Positions 1-9,948 of a DNA stretch of 64,000 nt are shown here, piece by piece. Source of the stretch: Margaritifera margaritifera (lineage: Eukaryota; Mollusca; Bivalvia; Unionida; Margaritiferidae); assembly GCA_029931535.1 (NCBI GenBank), contig JAQPZY010001692.1, forward strand, positions 1,341,001 through 1,405,000, read 5' to 3'. A program made the translations under genes and the position numbers. A model generated the notes under the pieces. That model saw nothing but the letters and a program-made list of their open reading frames with translations, made no database searches and was not told the DNA's origin. Numbering within the stretch: position 1 is the stretch's first letter; the number at the start of each line of letters is the position of its first letter.

Positions 1-2903
1 CGTTTCGGCACACGTCCGACATAAAGGAAACATCAATTTTCCTTGACAATGGCAAGGTAAGATGGGATGAAACAAGTTTGTGGGAGGTAAAACTTTACAT
101 TTGATCAATCCTTCGTATTGACGAATGTGTTCCACGTCAATGTGCTCTGTTAAAATTTCAGGGTGTCCAGTGGGAAAACGAGCATATTTGCACACCCAAG
201 GATACAAAGAACACACGTCAATGTATTTGATTTCTTCTCCTTGGGATTCGTTCATGTCGTACAGTAAACAAGTGGCATTGGTTCGTCCTCCAAATAAACT
301 GTGACGTGGATCTAAAGGTTCGATGTCGGCTGCGTCGTAACTTTGAGTGATGGTTTTAAATTCAGGATCGATTTTCAAACGTCGATCGTACTCGTGTGCG
401 GGTTTTCTAAATCCCAACCATCCACGGAATAACCTCCAATCTTTTTTTCTCCTCCTCCGTTTCTAGCATGTTGTATCCATTTGTTTTCTTTTTGACATAA
501 GTAATGAAGCCAACGTAAAGCTTTGACCGAATATTGACGACTAGCAAAAACCCCCGTGTTGGAGTCAATGATGGCCAGTTGGTTTTCGGGCATGAAATTT
601 TGTCTGTAGACTAAGGAACAGGCTTTAGGTAAGGTGGCTGCATCTTTCAAAGGATCGACCTCCGCACTATCGAGAAATAACTCTCGAAATTTTCCACAAC
701 AACGCCTTAAAATATCTACATCCGATCGACAATATTTGAGCATCTCCTCTTGAAAGTCAAAGGGATCGTTCTGGTGAACACGGTACCAAGCGTGAAAAGC
801 TTCTCGCTGTTCGGGTCGCATTCCATCGGGGTCGTAATCATGAAGGTCAGGCAAATGAGGTAGGACGGCCTGTTGATTAGCTTCCGTGTTAAAGAAGTGA
901 GGAAAGTAACCTTTGGCCATTTCTGTCATGCCGAAGGTTTTTGGCATGCGACTCAAAGGCATGGCCAAATAACTTATTGAATCTTTGAATTGAACTTGTC
1001 CTACTTTCATGTAGATGAGTTTTTTTCCGTTCATGGTGACTTCAGGACGTTCGGTTCCATGGTTCAAATAATAATTAAGTAAAAACTGTCCATCGTATCC
1101 CGAAAAATTGTGAGCTATGACGGTCGCATACCGATGACAATCTCCGTAACGATGAATGTCTTCTTCGCTCCAACTGTCGTGGGTGGTAGGGTCTAAAACC
1201 CATTCAGCAAACTCCGACAAAGTATTCACTCCACGAAAGATTTTTTCACGTCCTCCTGGAATCCTACTACAATGAGGACAGTGAAAATGAATCGATTCTT
1301 GAATGCACTGATCACAAGCCCTATGGGCTACACAGAAATTAGGAATGTGAGTGCCTGTTTCTTGCATGCATTCAAAGTCAAAAAAGATGAAATCTACTTG
1401 TTTCTTGTTTTTCTTCATCTTTATTTCTTTCTTCTCTATCTTGTCATGCTTTTGAATAAAACATCGATGATCAAAATCGACGATCTGATGACAAATAGAA
1501 CATTTTTTCTTGCCAGCACAAACGTGTCTCTTGGAGTTGTTGGTACGAATGAGTTGTCCACACGTAGAACACGATTGTAATAACTCACAAGCACATTTTT
1601 GTTGGTGACCCTGAGTCTTGCGATGTTGTTCGTAGCAAGTAGAACTGACAAAACGGCGTCGACAGGTTTCACAATAAATGTGATGTTGTTGTTGTGGTTC
1701 AAGAAGGCATGGCGTGTTGGCTAAACAACCCCGACATCTTTCTCCACAAGTAATGTGTCGCTCCCTACTATTACACCCTTTGTTACATTTCTCACAGAAG
1801 TAAGAGTATCCCAAAAATCCAGTAATACTGGTAATGGTATCAAAATGTTCTTGATGGTGATAAAGATGAATGTATTTTCCCTCAGGAAAATCAGGGCCTC
1901 GAAACAGTAGATCTCCGCGCACTTCTTGAGGGTGAACTTTTAACGTATAATGAGGAGCCAAAACATCTTGAAGTTGCTGTATTTGAGAAATGCCACACAC
2001 GGTCTCTTTAGGGATCCCCGCTTGTTTCAACAAGAGTTCTGCTTCTTTTCGTTGTTGGGGTCTTTGCGATGTTCGAATATTATTCCAGGCTTTTTTCCAT
2101 TCTTTGCTCTCATTCTTGTTAGCAAAGGTACGACCCACCACGATAGCTCGAGCTAAGCACATTGAATCTTCTGTATTGTTAATTTGGACGACACTGCATT
2201 TGGTAGTACGAAGATCATCTACCGATAAAGTTTTTCTGCTTCGTCCACTTCCTCGAGGTGGAGAAACGTGGGTCATGTAAAGGGTGGCCTTTCCATCGGT
2301 GATGGTAAATTTGTCATTGGATTGTTGTACATGTTCTATTTTAGACATGACTTTGTCTGGCGTTAATTCTGCCGGAGTACTAAATTCAATCCAAACGGGA
2401 CTCTTCAATTGGTCATGATGGATGGTCAGTCTCAAGCGATCCTCTTCTTTGGCTCCACATTGCCGTTTCAAGTTGATTAAGACAGATTCCCACAAATCAC
2501 TAATGAACCCTGCCGCTTTCTCGGGTGGTACTTGGGACTTGAAGTCTTTGAAGTGTACTGTGTGAGTGTAGGCCGTGGTCCTAAATTTTCGAGAAGTGAT
2601 TTTTTGTGTCTCTCGAATCCGATAGTAATTTTCAGGAGCCACGGTAGGACTTTCTTGGTCAGGGGTTCTGGTGTTGGTAGTAGTGGTTTTGGTTTTGGTT
2701 TTGGTTTTGGGTGGTAGTGGTGGTTTGGAAGTTTGGGTTTCAGGTTGTTCACTCATTTCGTCTTCAAAGTCACTGGCATGGACTTGAGACAGTAATTCCT
2801 CTAAGGGTGTTTCAGGAGGCACGGAATACCTTCGTCGCCGTGGCTTCTTGGTTTGTTCTTGTTCTTGTTCTGATTTATCATGGTTTGGACGTGATCTTTT
2901 CAT
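1..2903 (-). pseudogene. Protein-primed DNA polymerase B of element 1 (broken, 3' end off window)
   Basis: Family B polymerase that would copy the element from a terminal protein. The ATG is at 2903 and an open frame of 842 codons runs to 375. Residues 1-110 are charged and low complexity. A Cys/His-rich region with many CxxC pairs covers about 370-500. The 3'-5' exonuclease motifs are all visible: FDFEC near residue 507 (ExoI), NFSGYDGQF near 597 (ExoII) and YCRSDVDIL near 725 (ExoIII). The frame ends prematurely at 375. Homologous coding sequence continues from about 395 to 1 in another frame and includes polymerase motif A (DVCSLYP). Compared with element 2, roughly 165 bp is missing at the junction near 395-400, so this copy has an internal frameshifting deletion. 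The polymerase motif B and C part lies outside the window. Assignment to PolB is firm. Confidence 0.92.
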
Positions 2904-3033
2904 CTTGAACTCTGATTTGAAACTGATTGAGTTTTCACCCAGGTACCTTTATATAGAGAGAGAAGAGTATATAAAGAGAGAGCTTCTTACCTTCAGAATC
3001 AGTCTTTGGTGATTGAACTTTCAAGCTGTCAAG
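2904..3033. promoter_or_regulatory. Divergent promoter between PolB and zinc-knuckle genes (element 1)
   Basis: The 130 bp between the two divergent ATGs holds two TATA-like boxes: TATATAAA on the plus strand at 2968-2975 for the zinc-knuckle gene, and TATATAAA on the minus strand at about 2948-2955 for PolB. GA-rich runs surround both. Element 2 keeps the same arrangement at 16236-16349. Confidence 0.6.
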
Positions 3034-3555
3034 ATGGAAGAGTCAAAAAGACAGATTGCTTTTTTGGTGAGAGATTTACAGACAGTGATTCGAAAGTATA
3101 CTACGTACAGTAAGAGTAAAGACTACTCCTCCTCTGTCAATAGAGATAAAAGTGAAGATACTTGTTTCATCTGTCAAGAGAAAGGACATTGGGCTCCAGA
3201 TTGCCCCAAACGTCAACAGCAAAAGAGAGATAAAGGGAAAGATATCTGCTATCATTGTAAAGGACCAGGACATTGGTCTTCGGAATGCCCACAAAAGAAA
3301 GAAGAACAAGAAGAAGAAGAAGAAGAGGAGAGGGAGGAAGTGGATTCAAAATTAACAAACCTAGAAGAAGAAGAAGAACATATCATCAGGAAAAGTAAGA
3401 AGAGAGAAAGAGGAATGGAAGACAGTGAGAATGAAGAAGAAGAAGAAAAGGAAAACAGGATTCCTATGAAGAAGAAATTCAAGAAACACAAGAGAGACAG
3501 TGAGAATGAAACTCCAGTGTTTCAATTCAAGCCACACAAGCATTACAGAAAGTGA
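3034..3555 (+). CDS. CCHC zinc-knuckle protein (element 1)
   Basis: Open frame of 173 codons. I chose ATG 3034 because it follows the TATA box at 2968 and the conserved CAAG context also seen before the PolB ATG. Two CX2CX4HX4C zinc knuckles lie at about residues 45-58 and 73-86 (CFICQEKGHWAPDC, CYHCKGPGHWSSEC), separated by a basic linker. The second half is extremely Glu/Lys-rich and predicted disordered. Zinc knuckles of this type bind single-stranded nucleic acid, so a role in replication or packaging is plausible, but this is inference. The gene is divergent from PolB. Element 2 has a broken homologue at 15837-16235. No histone-type stem-loop follows, unlike the three other small genes of this element. 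It is not a retroviral Gag: no capsid domain or protease is attached. Confidence 0.8.
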   Translation: MEESKRQIAFLVRDLQTVIRKYTTYSKSKDYSSSVNRDKSEDTCFICQEKGHWAPDCPKRQQQKRDKGKDICYHCKGPGHWSSECPQKKEEQEEEEEEEREEVDSKLTNLEEEEEHIIRKSKKRERGMEDSENEEEEEKENRIPMKKKFKKHKRDSENETPVFQFKPHKHYRK

Positions 3556-3794
3556 ACTTTGTTTTCTTGTGTGGTTTTTTTTTGGTGTTATATGTTATAT
3601 TGCTGAATTATTTTGTAAAAAAATTGGATGAATACACAAGACTGGAGAGAAAAAAAGTAAGTGGTTTTGTGTTATTTTGTTTTAGAGTAGAAATGTACGC
3701 ACGCACGCACGCACTCACACTTTTATCATGGTGGGATTTTTTAAAAGTTTTAACTTGATTTTTGGCAATTTGATTTCTTTTCTAGAAATCTGGG

Positions 3795-3810
3795 GGCCCT
3801 TAAAAGGACC
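3795..3810 (-). terminator. Histone-type 3' stem-loop after coiled-coil gene
   Basis: Minus-strand GGTCCT-TTTA-AGGGCC, a 6-bp stem (one G-U) with 4-nt loop, followed by CCCAG and then CTAGAAAAGAAATC as a purine-rich downstream element. It lies 37 nt after the stop codon at 3848. Confidence 0.72.
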
Positions 3811-3847
3811 GTTGGGTTGTTTTGTTTTTGGTTTCAAAACAAAACTT

Positions 3848-4492
3848 TCAAATTAACTTCAAATGCCGTAGTCCTTTACCACGGCCTAATCCATATCCTG
3901 TTAATGCTGCTGCTACTGATGGTGTTTTCATTATGGTGGTAGTCACTGGTGGTGGCGTGGAAGGCTTAGAAGAAGAAGAATGTTGTTTAGCCCTTGATGG
4001 TCTTTTCCGTTTAGGTGGTTGATGAGTTAAAGAATACTTATAGACATTGGTCAACCATTTTAACTCATATAATATCTCTTCCATCAGACTTACAGTTCTT
4101 TCTTGAAAACTGATGCTTTCCTTTCCTGTTTCCTTCTTCTCCTCCTCTTGTAACTGCTGCTGCTGCTGTTGCTGTCTGATTTCTTCTTCTTCACTTTGTT
4201 TTCTTCTCTCTTCTTCTTCTTTCTGTTGTTGTTGAAGAAGAAGAAACATTTCTTCCTCTTCCCGTTGCTTTTTTACAAAATTTTCCATCTCTTCCATTTG
4301 TCTTCTTTTAAAATCATCCACCATTGGTACAGTAGTAGCAGTAGTAGTAGTAGTAGCAGTATTGTCAAACTCTTGATTTAGTAAATCTAAATCAAAGTCT
4401 TCCGACCGGAAGTTCAATAATGCCGCAGCATTCATTATCGTTGCAGGATCACTCCAATACATTGATGTAGTACTTGTCTTTCCAGTCTCCAT
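3848..4492 (-). CDS. Coiled-coil basic-tailed accessory protein (element 1)
   Basis: Intact 214-codon frame with ATG at 4492. The N-terminus has a conserved W(S/G)(D/E)PAT segment and an acidic FDLDLL-type stretch (residues about 10-45). The middle (about 60-120) is a Glu/Gln-rich coiled coil beginning DDFK, followed by a KR-rich, Ser/Thr-rich region. The last residues, GRGKGLRHLKLI, match those encoded in element 2. I do not recognise the family. The homologue in element 2 (14945-15574) is frameshifted, but its conserved ends support this being a real gene. Its promoter carries a TGACGTCA site and TATA box, and its mRNA would end in a histone-type stem-loop. The basic tail may bind nucleic acid, which is inference. 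Confidence 0.72.
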   Translation of the reverse strand: METGKTSTTSMYWSDPATIMNAAALLNFRSEDFDLDLLNQEFDNTATTTTTATTVPMVDDFKRRQMEEMENFVKKQREEEEMFLLLQQQQKEEEERRKQSEEEEIRQQQQQQQLQEEEKKETGKESISFQERTVSLMEEILYELKWLTNVYKYSLTHQPPKRKRPSRAKQHSSSSKPSTPPPVTTTIMKTPSVAAALTGYGLGRGKGLRHLKLI

Positions 4493-4731
4493 GAAGGCTG
4501 TCGAAAAAAGTAATAAACCCCCTACGAACGCTACGATACCTTTATACCCGAGATGACGTCACACCTCCGCTCTCTTGCCATTGGAAGAAAACCGAACCGA
4601 CTTGTAACGCGTGTTTGGATTGGTAGTTGATTTGCATCCATTTCAATCCGATCGTAAGGTATATATACAACCGCTGGTTTCATAAAAGCTTCACCGGTTT
4701 TCTCCAAGACGACCACTCATAAAACATAATC
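4493..4731. promoter_or_regulatory. Bidirectional promoter with CRE site (element 1)
   Basis: Lies between divergent genes. A perfect TGACGTCA palindrome (ATF/CREB-type site) is at 4554-4561, followed on the minus strand by TATAAA at 4541-4546, about 50 bp before ATG 4492. On the plus strand a TATATATA box is at about 4659-4667 before ATG 4732. Also present are CCAAT-type sites and an octamer-like ATTTGCAT. Element 2 keeps the CRE plus TATA in the same relative place (14876-14896). Confidence 0.6.
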
Positions 4732-4968
4732 ATGTGGGTTAGTGTTGAATCCTCCAACATTGTTTCAGGAATGCTGTTTAATCCAGCATTCCTTATGTAT
4801 GTAAAAGCATCATGGGCTAAAACCAAAATTACAGACACAGCTACATGGTATAGACAAACTTATGTGGAGAGACAATGTTGTCTAAAGAGGGTTTTGCTGT
4901 ATCGGCCCGATGTTCGAAGAAGTTTAAAAAGAAAAAGAAAACCCTCTAGGAGATGCTCCTGTTGTTAA
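4732..4968 (+). CDS. Small basic-tailed protein, TIR-associated family (element 1)
   Basis: Intact 78-codon frame starting at ATG 4732 downstream of a TATA box. Residues about 4-30 form a mixed hydrophobic segment containing SGMLFN and MYVKASWA. The C-terminal half is very basic, ending RRSLKRKRKPSRRCSCC. A homologue in element 2 (14482-14715, minus) is frameshifted, and a third copy of just the tail sits in the right TIR of element 2. I do not recognise the family. Short, Arg/Lys-rich, Cys-ended proteins of this kind could be core or DNA-binding proteins, but that is speculation. It is followed after 28 nt by a perfect histone-type stem-loop. Confidence 0.65.
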   Translation: MWVSVESSNIVSGMLFNPAFLMYVKASWAKTKITDTATWYRQTYVERQCCLKRVLLYRPDVRRSLKRKRKPSRRCSCC

Positions 4969-4996
4969 AAACAACAACAATAACAAAAACAAAAAC

Positions 4997-5012
4997 GGTC
5001 CTTTTTAGGACC
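4997..5012 (+). terminator. Histone-type 3' stem-loop after small basic gene
   Basis: GGTCCT-TTTT-AGGACC, a perfect 6-bp stem and 4-nt loop, followed immediately by ACCCA (5013-5017) and CAAGAAAAGA at 5023-5032. Preceded by AAAAAC. It lies 28 nt after the stop codon. This is the layout of replication-dependent histone mRNA 3' ends, with the stem-loop-binding-protein site followed by the U7-pairing element. Confidence 0.85.
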
Positions 5013-5170
5013 ACCCATTTTTCAAGAAAAGATTAATTATTTTTCCAATATTACCTATATAAGTGTGTGTTTTTTATATGTTGTTTGTATATTTGTTTTT
5101 TGTTTTTGTCATAGTCTCCCCATGTATGTTATGTGTGGTGTGTGGATTTTTTTTGGAAAAAAAAAAGGGG

Positions 5171-5209
5171 GGATGTTTTCCATCACGTCCGCGCTTCTCG
5201 CATATAAAG
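5171..5209 (+). promoter_or_regulatory. Conserved promoter module with TATA (copy A)
   Basis: A 38-bp block running from ATGTTTTCCATCACGTCC through a GC-rich centre to GCATATAAAG, about 45 bp before ATG 5254. Near-identical blocks occur in element 2 at 29047-29085 and 29984-30023. Conservation between two diverged elements, always ending in the same TATA box, marks it as a core promoter. Confidence 0.7.
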
Positions 5210-5253
5210 TGGTGCCATCCACAGTAGCGCCATTCACACTTCATTGCTGAAGA

Positions 5254-5778
5254 ATGCTTGACATCATTGAAAATCTACAGGAAGCCTGGGACTGGATGGT
5301 GGAAGTGAAGTATTATAGGGAAAAAATGATGTGGTGGTATCCAGTCAGTTGGAAGTGGGAAATAAATCACTTCACCTACATTAATTTGATTTTGAATTTA
5401 ATTCAAGAAGTGACGAAGGAGGAGGAAGTTAAGAAGAGTAACAACTCCTCTTCACCTTGTCGAGTAGGACTTCTTAAAGAAGTTTTGGATTACATCCATA
5501 AATTGGATGATCATTTAAAATGTATCATCCTCACTCGACAAGAAGCGGCCCTGCTCCGAGTAGAAACCATTATTAAAAAAATTATGGAACAGGAGGTCGC
5601 CAAAATCAAGTTAATGTGGGTGAAGGAGAAAAGAGAAAAACAATTCAATCGTCTGAACTTGAACTGGATGAAAATTCAGAACAAGTTCAGAAAATTGATC
5701 ATCCCGACTGGATACCTGAGAAGAAGGAGGAGGAGAAGAAGAAGAAGAAAAACAAGTTCCACCTCCCAGGCTTCCTAA
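5254..5778 (+). CDS. Helical protein with ten-arginine tail (element 1)
   Basis: Intact 174-codon frame. ATG 5254 sits about 45 bp after the GCATATAAAG box. The N-terminal two thirds is mostly helical and Trp-rich (residues 10-45 contain many W, Y and E). A middle segment (about 80-140) is amphipathic with alternating charges. The C-terminus has an uninterrupted run of ten arginines followed by K and a Ser/Thr tail, suggesting nuclear targeting or nucleic-acid binding. No family recognised. Element 2 has no sequence match here, but its gene at 29137-29520 shares the same promoter module, a basic tail and the same type of 3' end, so the two may be functional counterparts (inference). Confidence 0.65.
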   Translation: MLDIIENLQEAWDWMVEVKYYREKMMWWYPVSWKWEINHFTYINLILNLIQEVTKEEEVKKSNNSSSPCRVGLLKEVLDYIHKLDDHLKCIILTRQEAALLRVETIIKKIMEQEVAKIKLMWVKEKREKQFNRLNLNWMKIQNKFRKLIIPTGYLRRRRRRRRRRKTSSTSQAS

Positions 5779-5813
5779 CTCAATGTTGGGGGAAATAAAA
5801 ATATTCCTCCAAT

Positions 5814-5829
5814 GGTCCTTATCAGGACC
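5814..5829 (+). terminator. Histone-type 3' stem-loop after Arg-tailed gene
   Basis: GGTCCT-TATC-AGGACC, perfect 6-bp stem, followed by ACCCA and then CAAGAAAGA at 5839-5847, nine nucleotides after the stem. CAAGAAAGA is the classic echinoderm-type histone downstream element. It lies 35 nt after the stop codon. Confidence 0.87.
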
Positions 5830-5877
5830 ACCCATTATCAAGAAAGATTAATTCTATTCCCACACCCTCCCCCACCC

Positions 5878-5980
5878 CGTAATGTAGTGACGAAGACAAC
5901 GTCTACTACTATCAAAACACCTCCCCACCCTCCACCCCTTTTTGATGGTAGTAGACGTTGTCTTTTGTCACTACATTACG
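5878..5980. repeat. Long hairpin just inside the TIR of element 1
   Basis: Two arms of about 40 bp (5878-5917 and 5939-5980), starting CGTAATGTAGTGACGAAG and closing with its complement, are inverted around a 21-nt C-rich spacer. The arms differ at only a few positions. No coding capacity. Confidence 0.8.
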
Positions 5981-5987
5981 GTACCAC

Positions 5988-6199
5988 AATGTTAAACTCC
6001 CGTACGTAGCTGGAGAGGCCCCCAATGTTAAACTCCCGTACGTAGCTGGATAGGCCCCCCAATGTTAAACTCCCGTACGTAGCTGGATAGGCCCCCCAAT
6101 GTTAAACTCCCGTACGTAGCTGGATAGGCCCCCCAATGTTAAACTCCCGTACGTAGCCAGAGTGCCCACACTGTAGCTAGATACCCCCACTCTACTACT
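5988..6199. repeat. TIR end of element 1 with 37-38-bp tandem units
   Basis: About five tandem copies of a unit of roughly 37-38 bp containing AATGTTAAACTCCCGTACGT and GTAGCTGGATAGGCCCC, running out to the terminal CCCCCACTCTACTACT. G/C-run subterminal repeats also occur in element 2, but the sequences differ beyond the first few bases. Confidence 0.75.
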
Positions 6200-6205
6200 T
6201 GCATC

Positions 6206-7130
6206 CTCTGCCGAGAGTAACACACAGCAGACCAACGTAGAAAATATATGCATGATAATTTTTTTTTTTAAATGGCTTTAATTTAGTAAGAACTTTTCGA
6301 TTTTGCTATCCATGATGTTGTAATATGTCGTCCGCTATCAGCCATTGTACCATATAGATATATCTTTACACATTTATGTGCATCCTAATCTGAGGTAGCA
6401 TTTAAGTTTAAAATTTGACCAGGGCCAATTTACGAGATTGTGGTGTGCTTCACTAGTAAGAAAAGAACGTAATTGAAACAACTCTTACAATGTTGTCCCC
6501 ATGTGCCTCTGTTACTTTCACTGATGTACTAATAGGATAATATCAATTGTACTCTGCTTATATTCAAATCTGCTCTATGTTGCGATTCAAAGAATATCGT
6601 TTTGGGGTGGGGTGGCAAATAGGTCTGTGGGATGGAACTTCTGGTGGGGGCCGATTGGAAGCTCCTGAATTTTAAGCGTTTCCTGTGTATAATTTTAACC
6701 ATCTAACTGTGACGACAACTTGTTTCGCGCTCATTTTGTGGAGGGAGGGGGCACCGGCACAGTCCTGCACCACCCCACCCCATCCCACCAACACCGACAC
6801 CACTCGCTCCCTGGATCCGCCCCTAGTTCAAAATTGAAACATGCAGAGAAATTACATCTGTGTAGGTCATACAGAGAGAACTAAACACCAAGTAGGTATA
6901 ATACCTTAATAACAGTGAACTTCGCAATATTGGTGTTCATGTACACATATACTTTACCTTTATACAATAATGCACTTCAAGTTCTTATGTTTGAACAGGA
7001 TTGCGATGATCCCTCATTGTGCCTGTGCTCCGATCCTGCTTGCTTCACCGTATACACCTGTGAACAATTTTACAAGTAAACACCGCTATTCGGTAATCCT
7101 TGAAGTTTAAAATGTTTTCCGTTTTTTGTT
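6206..7130. other. Flanking DNA, nothing recognised
   Basis: AT-rich host flank between element 1 and the SINE. I see no open frame of note, no RNA gene and no clear repeat apart from short G- and C-rich tracts near 6600-6800. Confidence 0.5.
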
Positions 7131-7320
7131 TGTTCATTTGTTGTTTAACGGCACGTCAACACATGACAGGGCATATGGTGCCGAGGAAATGGGAGTAAAC
7201 TACCTTACACAGAGACACGCCACAGCAGCCGACTTTGGCTGGTCTGGGCAGGATTCGAAAATGCAACCTTCGGTTTGCGAGACAAGCAAGCTAACCACTG
7301 AACCATCACGGTTCTCACTA
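7131..7320 (-). repeat. tRNA-derived SINE copy 1
   Basis: On the minus strand an A-box-like region (GGTTCAGTGGTTAGCTTGC) and a B-box-like TTCGAATCC are followed by a body ending GTGCCGTTAAACAACAAAT. The tail type matches the second copy near 60,650. Such SINEs are transcribed by RNA polymerase III and mobilised by LINEs. Confidence 0.7.
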
Positions 7321-7906
7321 ATATTTTTACAGTACGAATGGCCAGAAGCACCAAGTTAAGGAAGAATTTTCAAATGTTTCATTTCTAGGTGATATCAGTA
7401 AGGTCAGTGATAACAAATTGCATAGCTGACAAGGGGTTGTAGATTTTAAAAGGTAAAATGGGTTGTTAAAGATTGTAATGTATTGATGGGGCCGAATAAA
7501 TTTGGACGGTTTCGAGAATACAGGTGTCGATGTATCAACAACTAAATGTAGAGATTTTACAATTTCAACGGCAGACATCGGACCATTATGTCTATGGAAA
7601 CAGTTAATCGGTTCAATCAGGTGCACATATAGATAGATATACGTTGCTGTAGTTACATTTAGTATTGTATCATGAATACTTTTGGGAAGTAGTCATTTGG
7701 AATTCTATTGAAGTGCGGAATCTGAGCGTCATTAACCAATAATAAAAACTTTGCTGGATAATGAATTATGGAAAGAAAAGTGGCTCCTTTGAAAAATTAA
7801 TGAAATGCCGTGGTTTGGATTGAGATTCCATCAAAATATTCACAAGAAATATTCAACTGGAGATGCGATTGCAGCTAATAATGAAGAGGACCCTCATTTT
7901 CCGTTA

Positions 7907-8265
7907 ATAGTGGGCCACTTGAGACCCAAACGGGATTCCCATGTTAAACAGGGTAAAATGTTTATAGAGCCAAACCAGGATTTAATATTAGACAGCCGTC
8001 TTGTCGGGTATAGGGGAAAAAATGTATTGTCTAAATCTTTGTTCATAGGTTTTATCACAGGTTTAGTCTGTTTGTAACATTGTAACGTGTTACGTTGGTT
8101 TGGCGGAAAATGTGAGTTTGTTTGCCCTCTAACTGAAATGAATACGTGATAGGTTTCGATGTCTGTACTGGCTGGAAATTTAACACTTTACCATGTTAGA
8201 TGTGTTTGGCGTGAAATGTGAGTTTGTCTGCCCTTTAACTGAAAGAAATGTAGGTTTCATGTGTG
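7907..8265 (+). repeat. Left TIR of element 3
   Basis: Starts ATAGTGGGCCACTTGAGACC and pairs with the reverse complement of 12030-12390 over its whole length at clearly high but imperfect identity. It contains an internal duplication of a roughly 100-bp unit with GAAAATGTGAGTTTGTTTGC. Confidence 0.8.
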
Positions 8266-9446
8266 AGGTTTTCTGGCCAATAACAAGAAATGTAATGATA
8301 AAAAACAAAACTAAAAAACATCATGTTTTTTTTTTAAAATAAAAAACATCCACCTACTATTTAACATGCCTTTTGGAATTACCAACATTCAGTCATTTAC
8401 TGAGCACACAGGAAATAGAATGCAAAAGAAGGGGAGTAAAACAAAGAATTTAAATCCCTTATTAATACAAATAACCTCTAGTCCCATCTATAAAGTCAGT
8501 AACCTTTTTCTTAAACAAAGCTACTATCTCCTCGATATTCTCATAATCCCTATAATTTTACCAGAGGAGTGAAAGAAGAAAGAAAAGTGGGCCGCAACTA
8601 TTTATTTTTTTTTCTTCGTGGCATTTGGAGTTCAAGGGAAAATTAACATTTGGATACCATTTTTGTGAGTTTATAGCGACAAACGTAAATCCTATGTTAG
8701 AAATGTTTCTCAGTTTTATATTTTATAAATCCTATATGAAGCTCAAAAAAAGGGTGGGGGAGCTTCTGAAATTTTAGCTATCCTAAATTTTACAATTCTC
8801 ACTGCCAGCACGTTGTATTTTTGCATAAGGCTGGCAATTTTTTTTCTTTCATTTATCGGTTTCTGAAGATAAGTGCTATACTGCAACATTATTGAATTAA
8901 CACAGTACGAATTGGCGCCTGAGCCAAAATTACATTGATACATTTCTGTCAGCCGAGAATTGACTGTAATCTCAGCTGACAGAATTGGCGTGTGTGCCAA
9001 AAATTACATTATTACAATCTCTACCATTGACTGTAAATTTTGGTTTACGAAAGTCACAGAGCGAACAATAATTGCGATTCTCTCTGACTGCGGCTGAATA
9101 GCATCTGCTGTAGATTGAAGTCATAAGGTACTGCCATTTTGTTTAAACAATAGAGTCACATGATCAAAAGCCATGTCACTTGTTACAAAAATTGTGTTTT
9201 GCCTTAGATTTTGAAGACAAAGCAGTGCAAAATATTACTGCCGATACCCAAGTTAAGATTTCTTTTTGGTAAAGTTGTGAGTTTGTGTTTTTTGAAAACT
9301 TACTGCCAATTCATTTGTTTTCGTGACTCATCGGATATATTGTTTCGCAAAGCTAACGATTGATTATGACATTAATCAGTTCCCGTTTAGGAAACTAAAC
9401 TCTAGATTTAATGGGATCAATGATATGTACCCTATGAAGAAACATC

Positions 9447-9455
9447 GAGAGAGAG

Positions 9456-9495
<40 letters not shown>
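9447..9495. repeat. GA microsatellite
   Basis: Run of (GA)n, with further GA and CAGA tracts at 9651-9712 and a (TTA)n tract at 9574-9604. The interval 8266-9948 otherwise holds nothing I recognise. Confidence 0.9.
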
Positions 9496-9499
<4 letters not shown>

Positions 9500-9570
9500 G
9501 TATCTTAAAGCGGGACAACTACAGTTATAAATCCAATCCAAATCATTCTACCACATGTTTTATGTAGGCT

Positions 9571-9606
<36 letters not shown>

Positions 9607-9649
9607 TTGTTGTTCATGTTTTGTTTTTTTTTCATGATGTGTGTGTGAT

Positions 9650-9682
<33 letters not shown>

Positions 9683-9948
9683 AAGAAAGAGAAGGGGAGG
9701 GAGGGAGGGAGAGAATTCAACATAGAGCGGGTTGGTACCTGTGTGAGGGAGAGATATAATAAAATGTGAGTGTATGTGTGAGCGAACTAACGGCGTAATG
9801 TTAAATATTAGTGATGAAAAGTTGGTGTGTAGCGCTAGTAATTGAACCTTTGGTACACGTGTTTTACATGATCCTTCAAATTAATCAGGTTTAGTAATTG
9901 TATCATCTCCATTTATTTGAGTAAGATTTCAGGTAGCATGATAGTAGG

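Larger units (their letters stand above)
1..6199 (-). mobile_element. Polinton/Maverick element 1, PolB-side end (truncated by window start)
   Basis: This is the PolB-proximal end of a Polinton whose other end lies outside the window. The outer edge at 6199 ends in ...CTCTACTACT, i.e. it begins AGTAGTAGAG when read inward, matching the termini of element 2 (AGTAGTATAT) and the 5'-AG start known for Polintons. The bases just outside, TGCATC at 6200-6205, are the expected position of a 6-bp target-site duplication, but the partner is not in the window. Contents from the edge inward: Arg-rich gene, small basic gene, coiled-coil gene, zinc-knuckle gene, PolB. Gene order matches element 2, with an added Arg-rich gene. 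Confidence 0.88.

Noticed and set aside
3034..3555. Retroviral Gag nucleocapsid
   Set aside because: CCHC knuckles are present, but there is no capsid, protease or LTR; the gene is divergent from PolB in both Polintons, so it belongs to the element.
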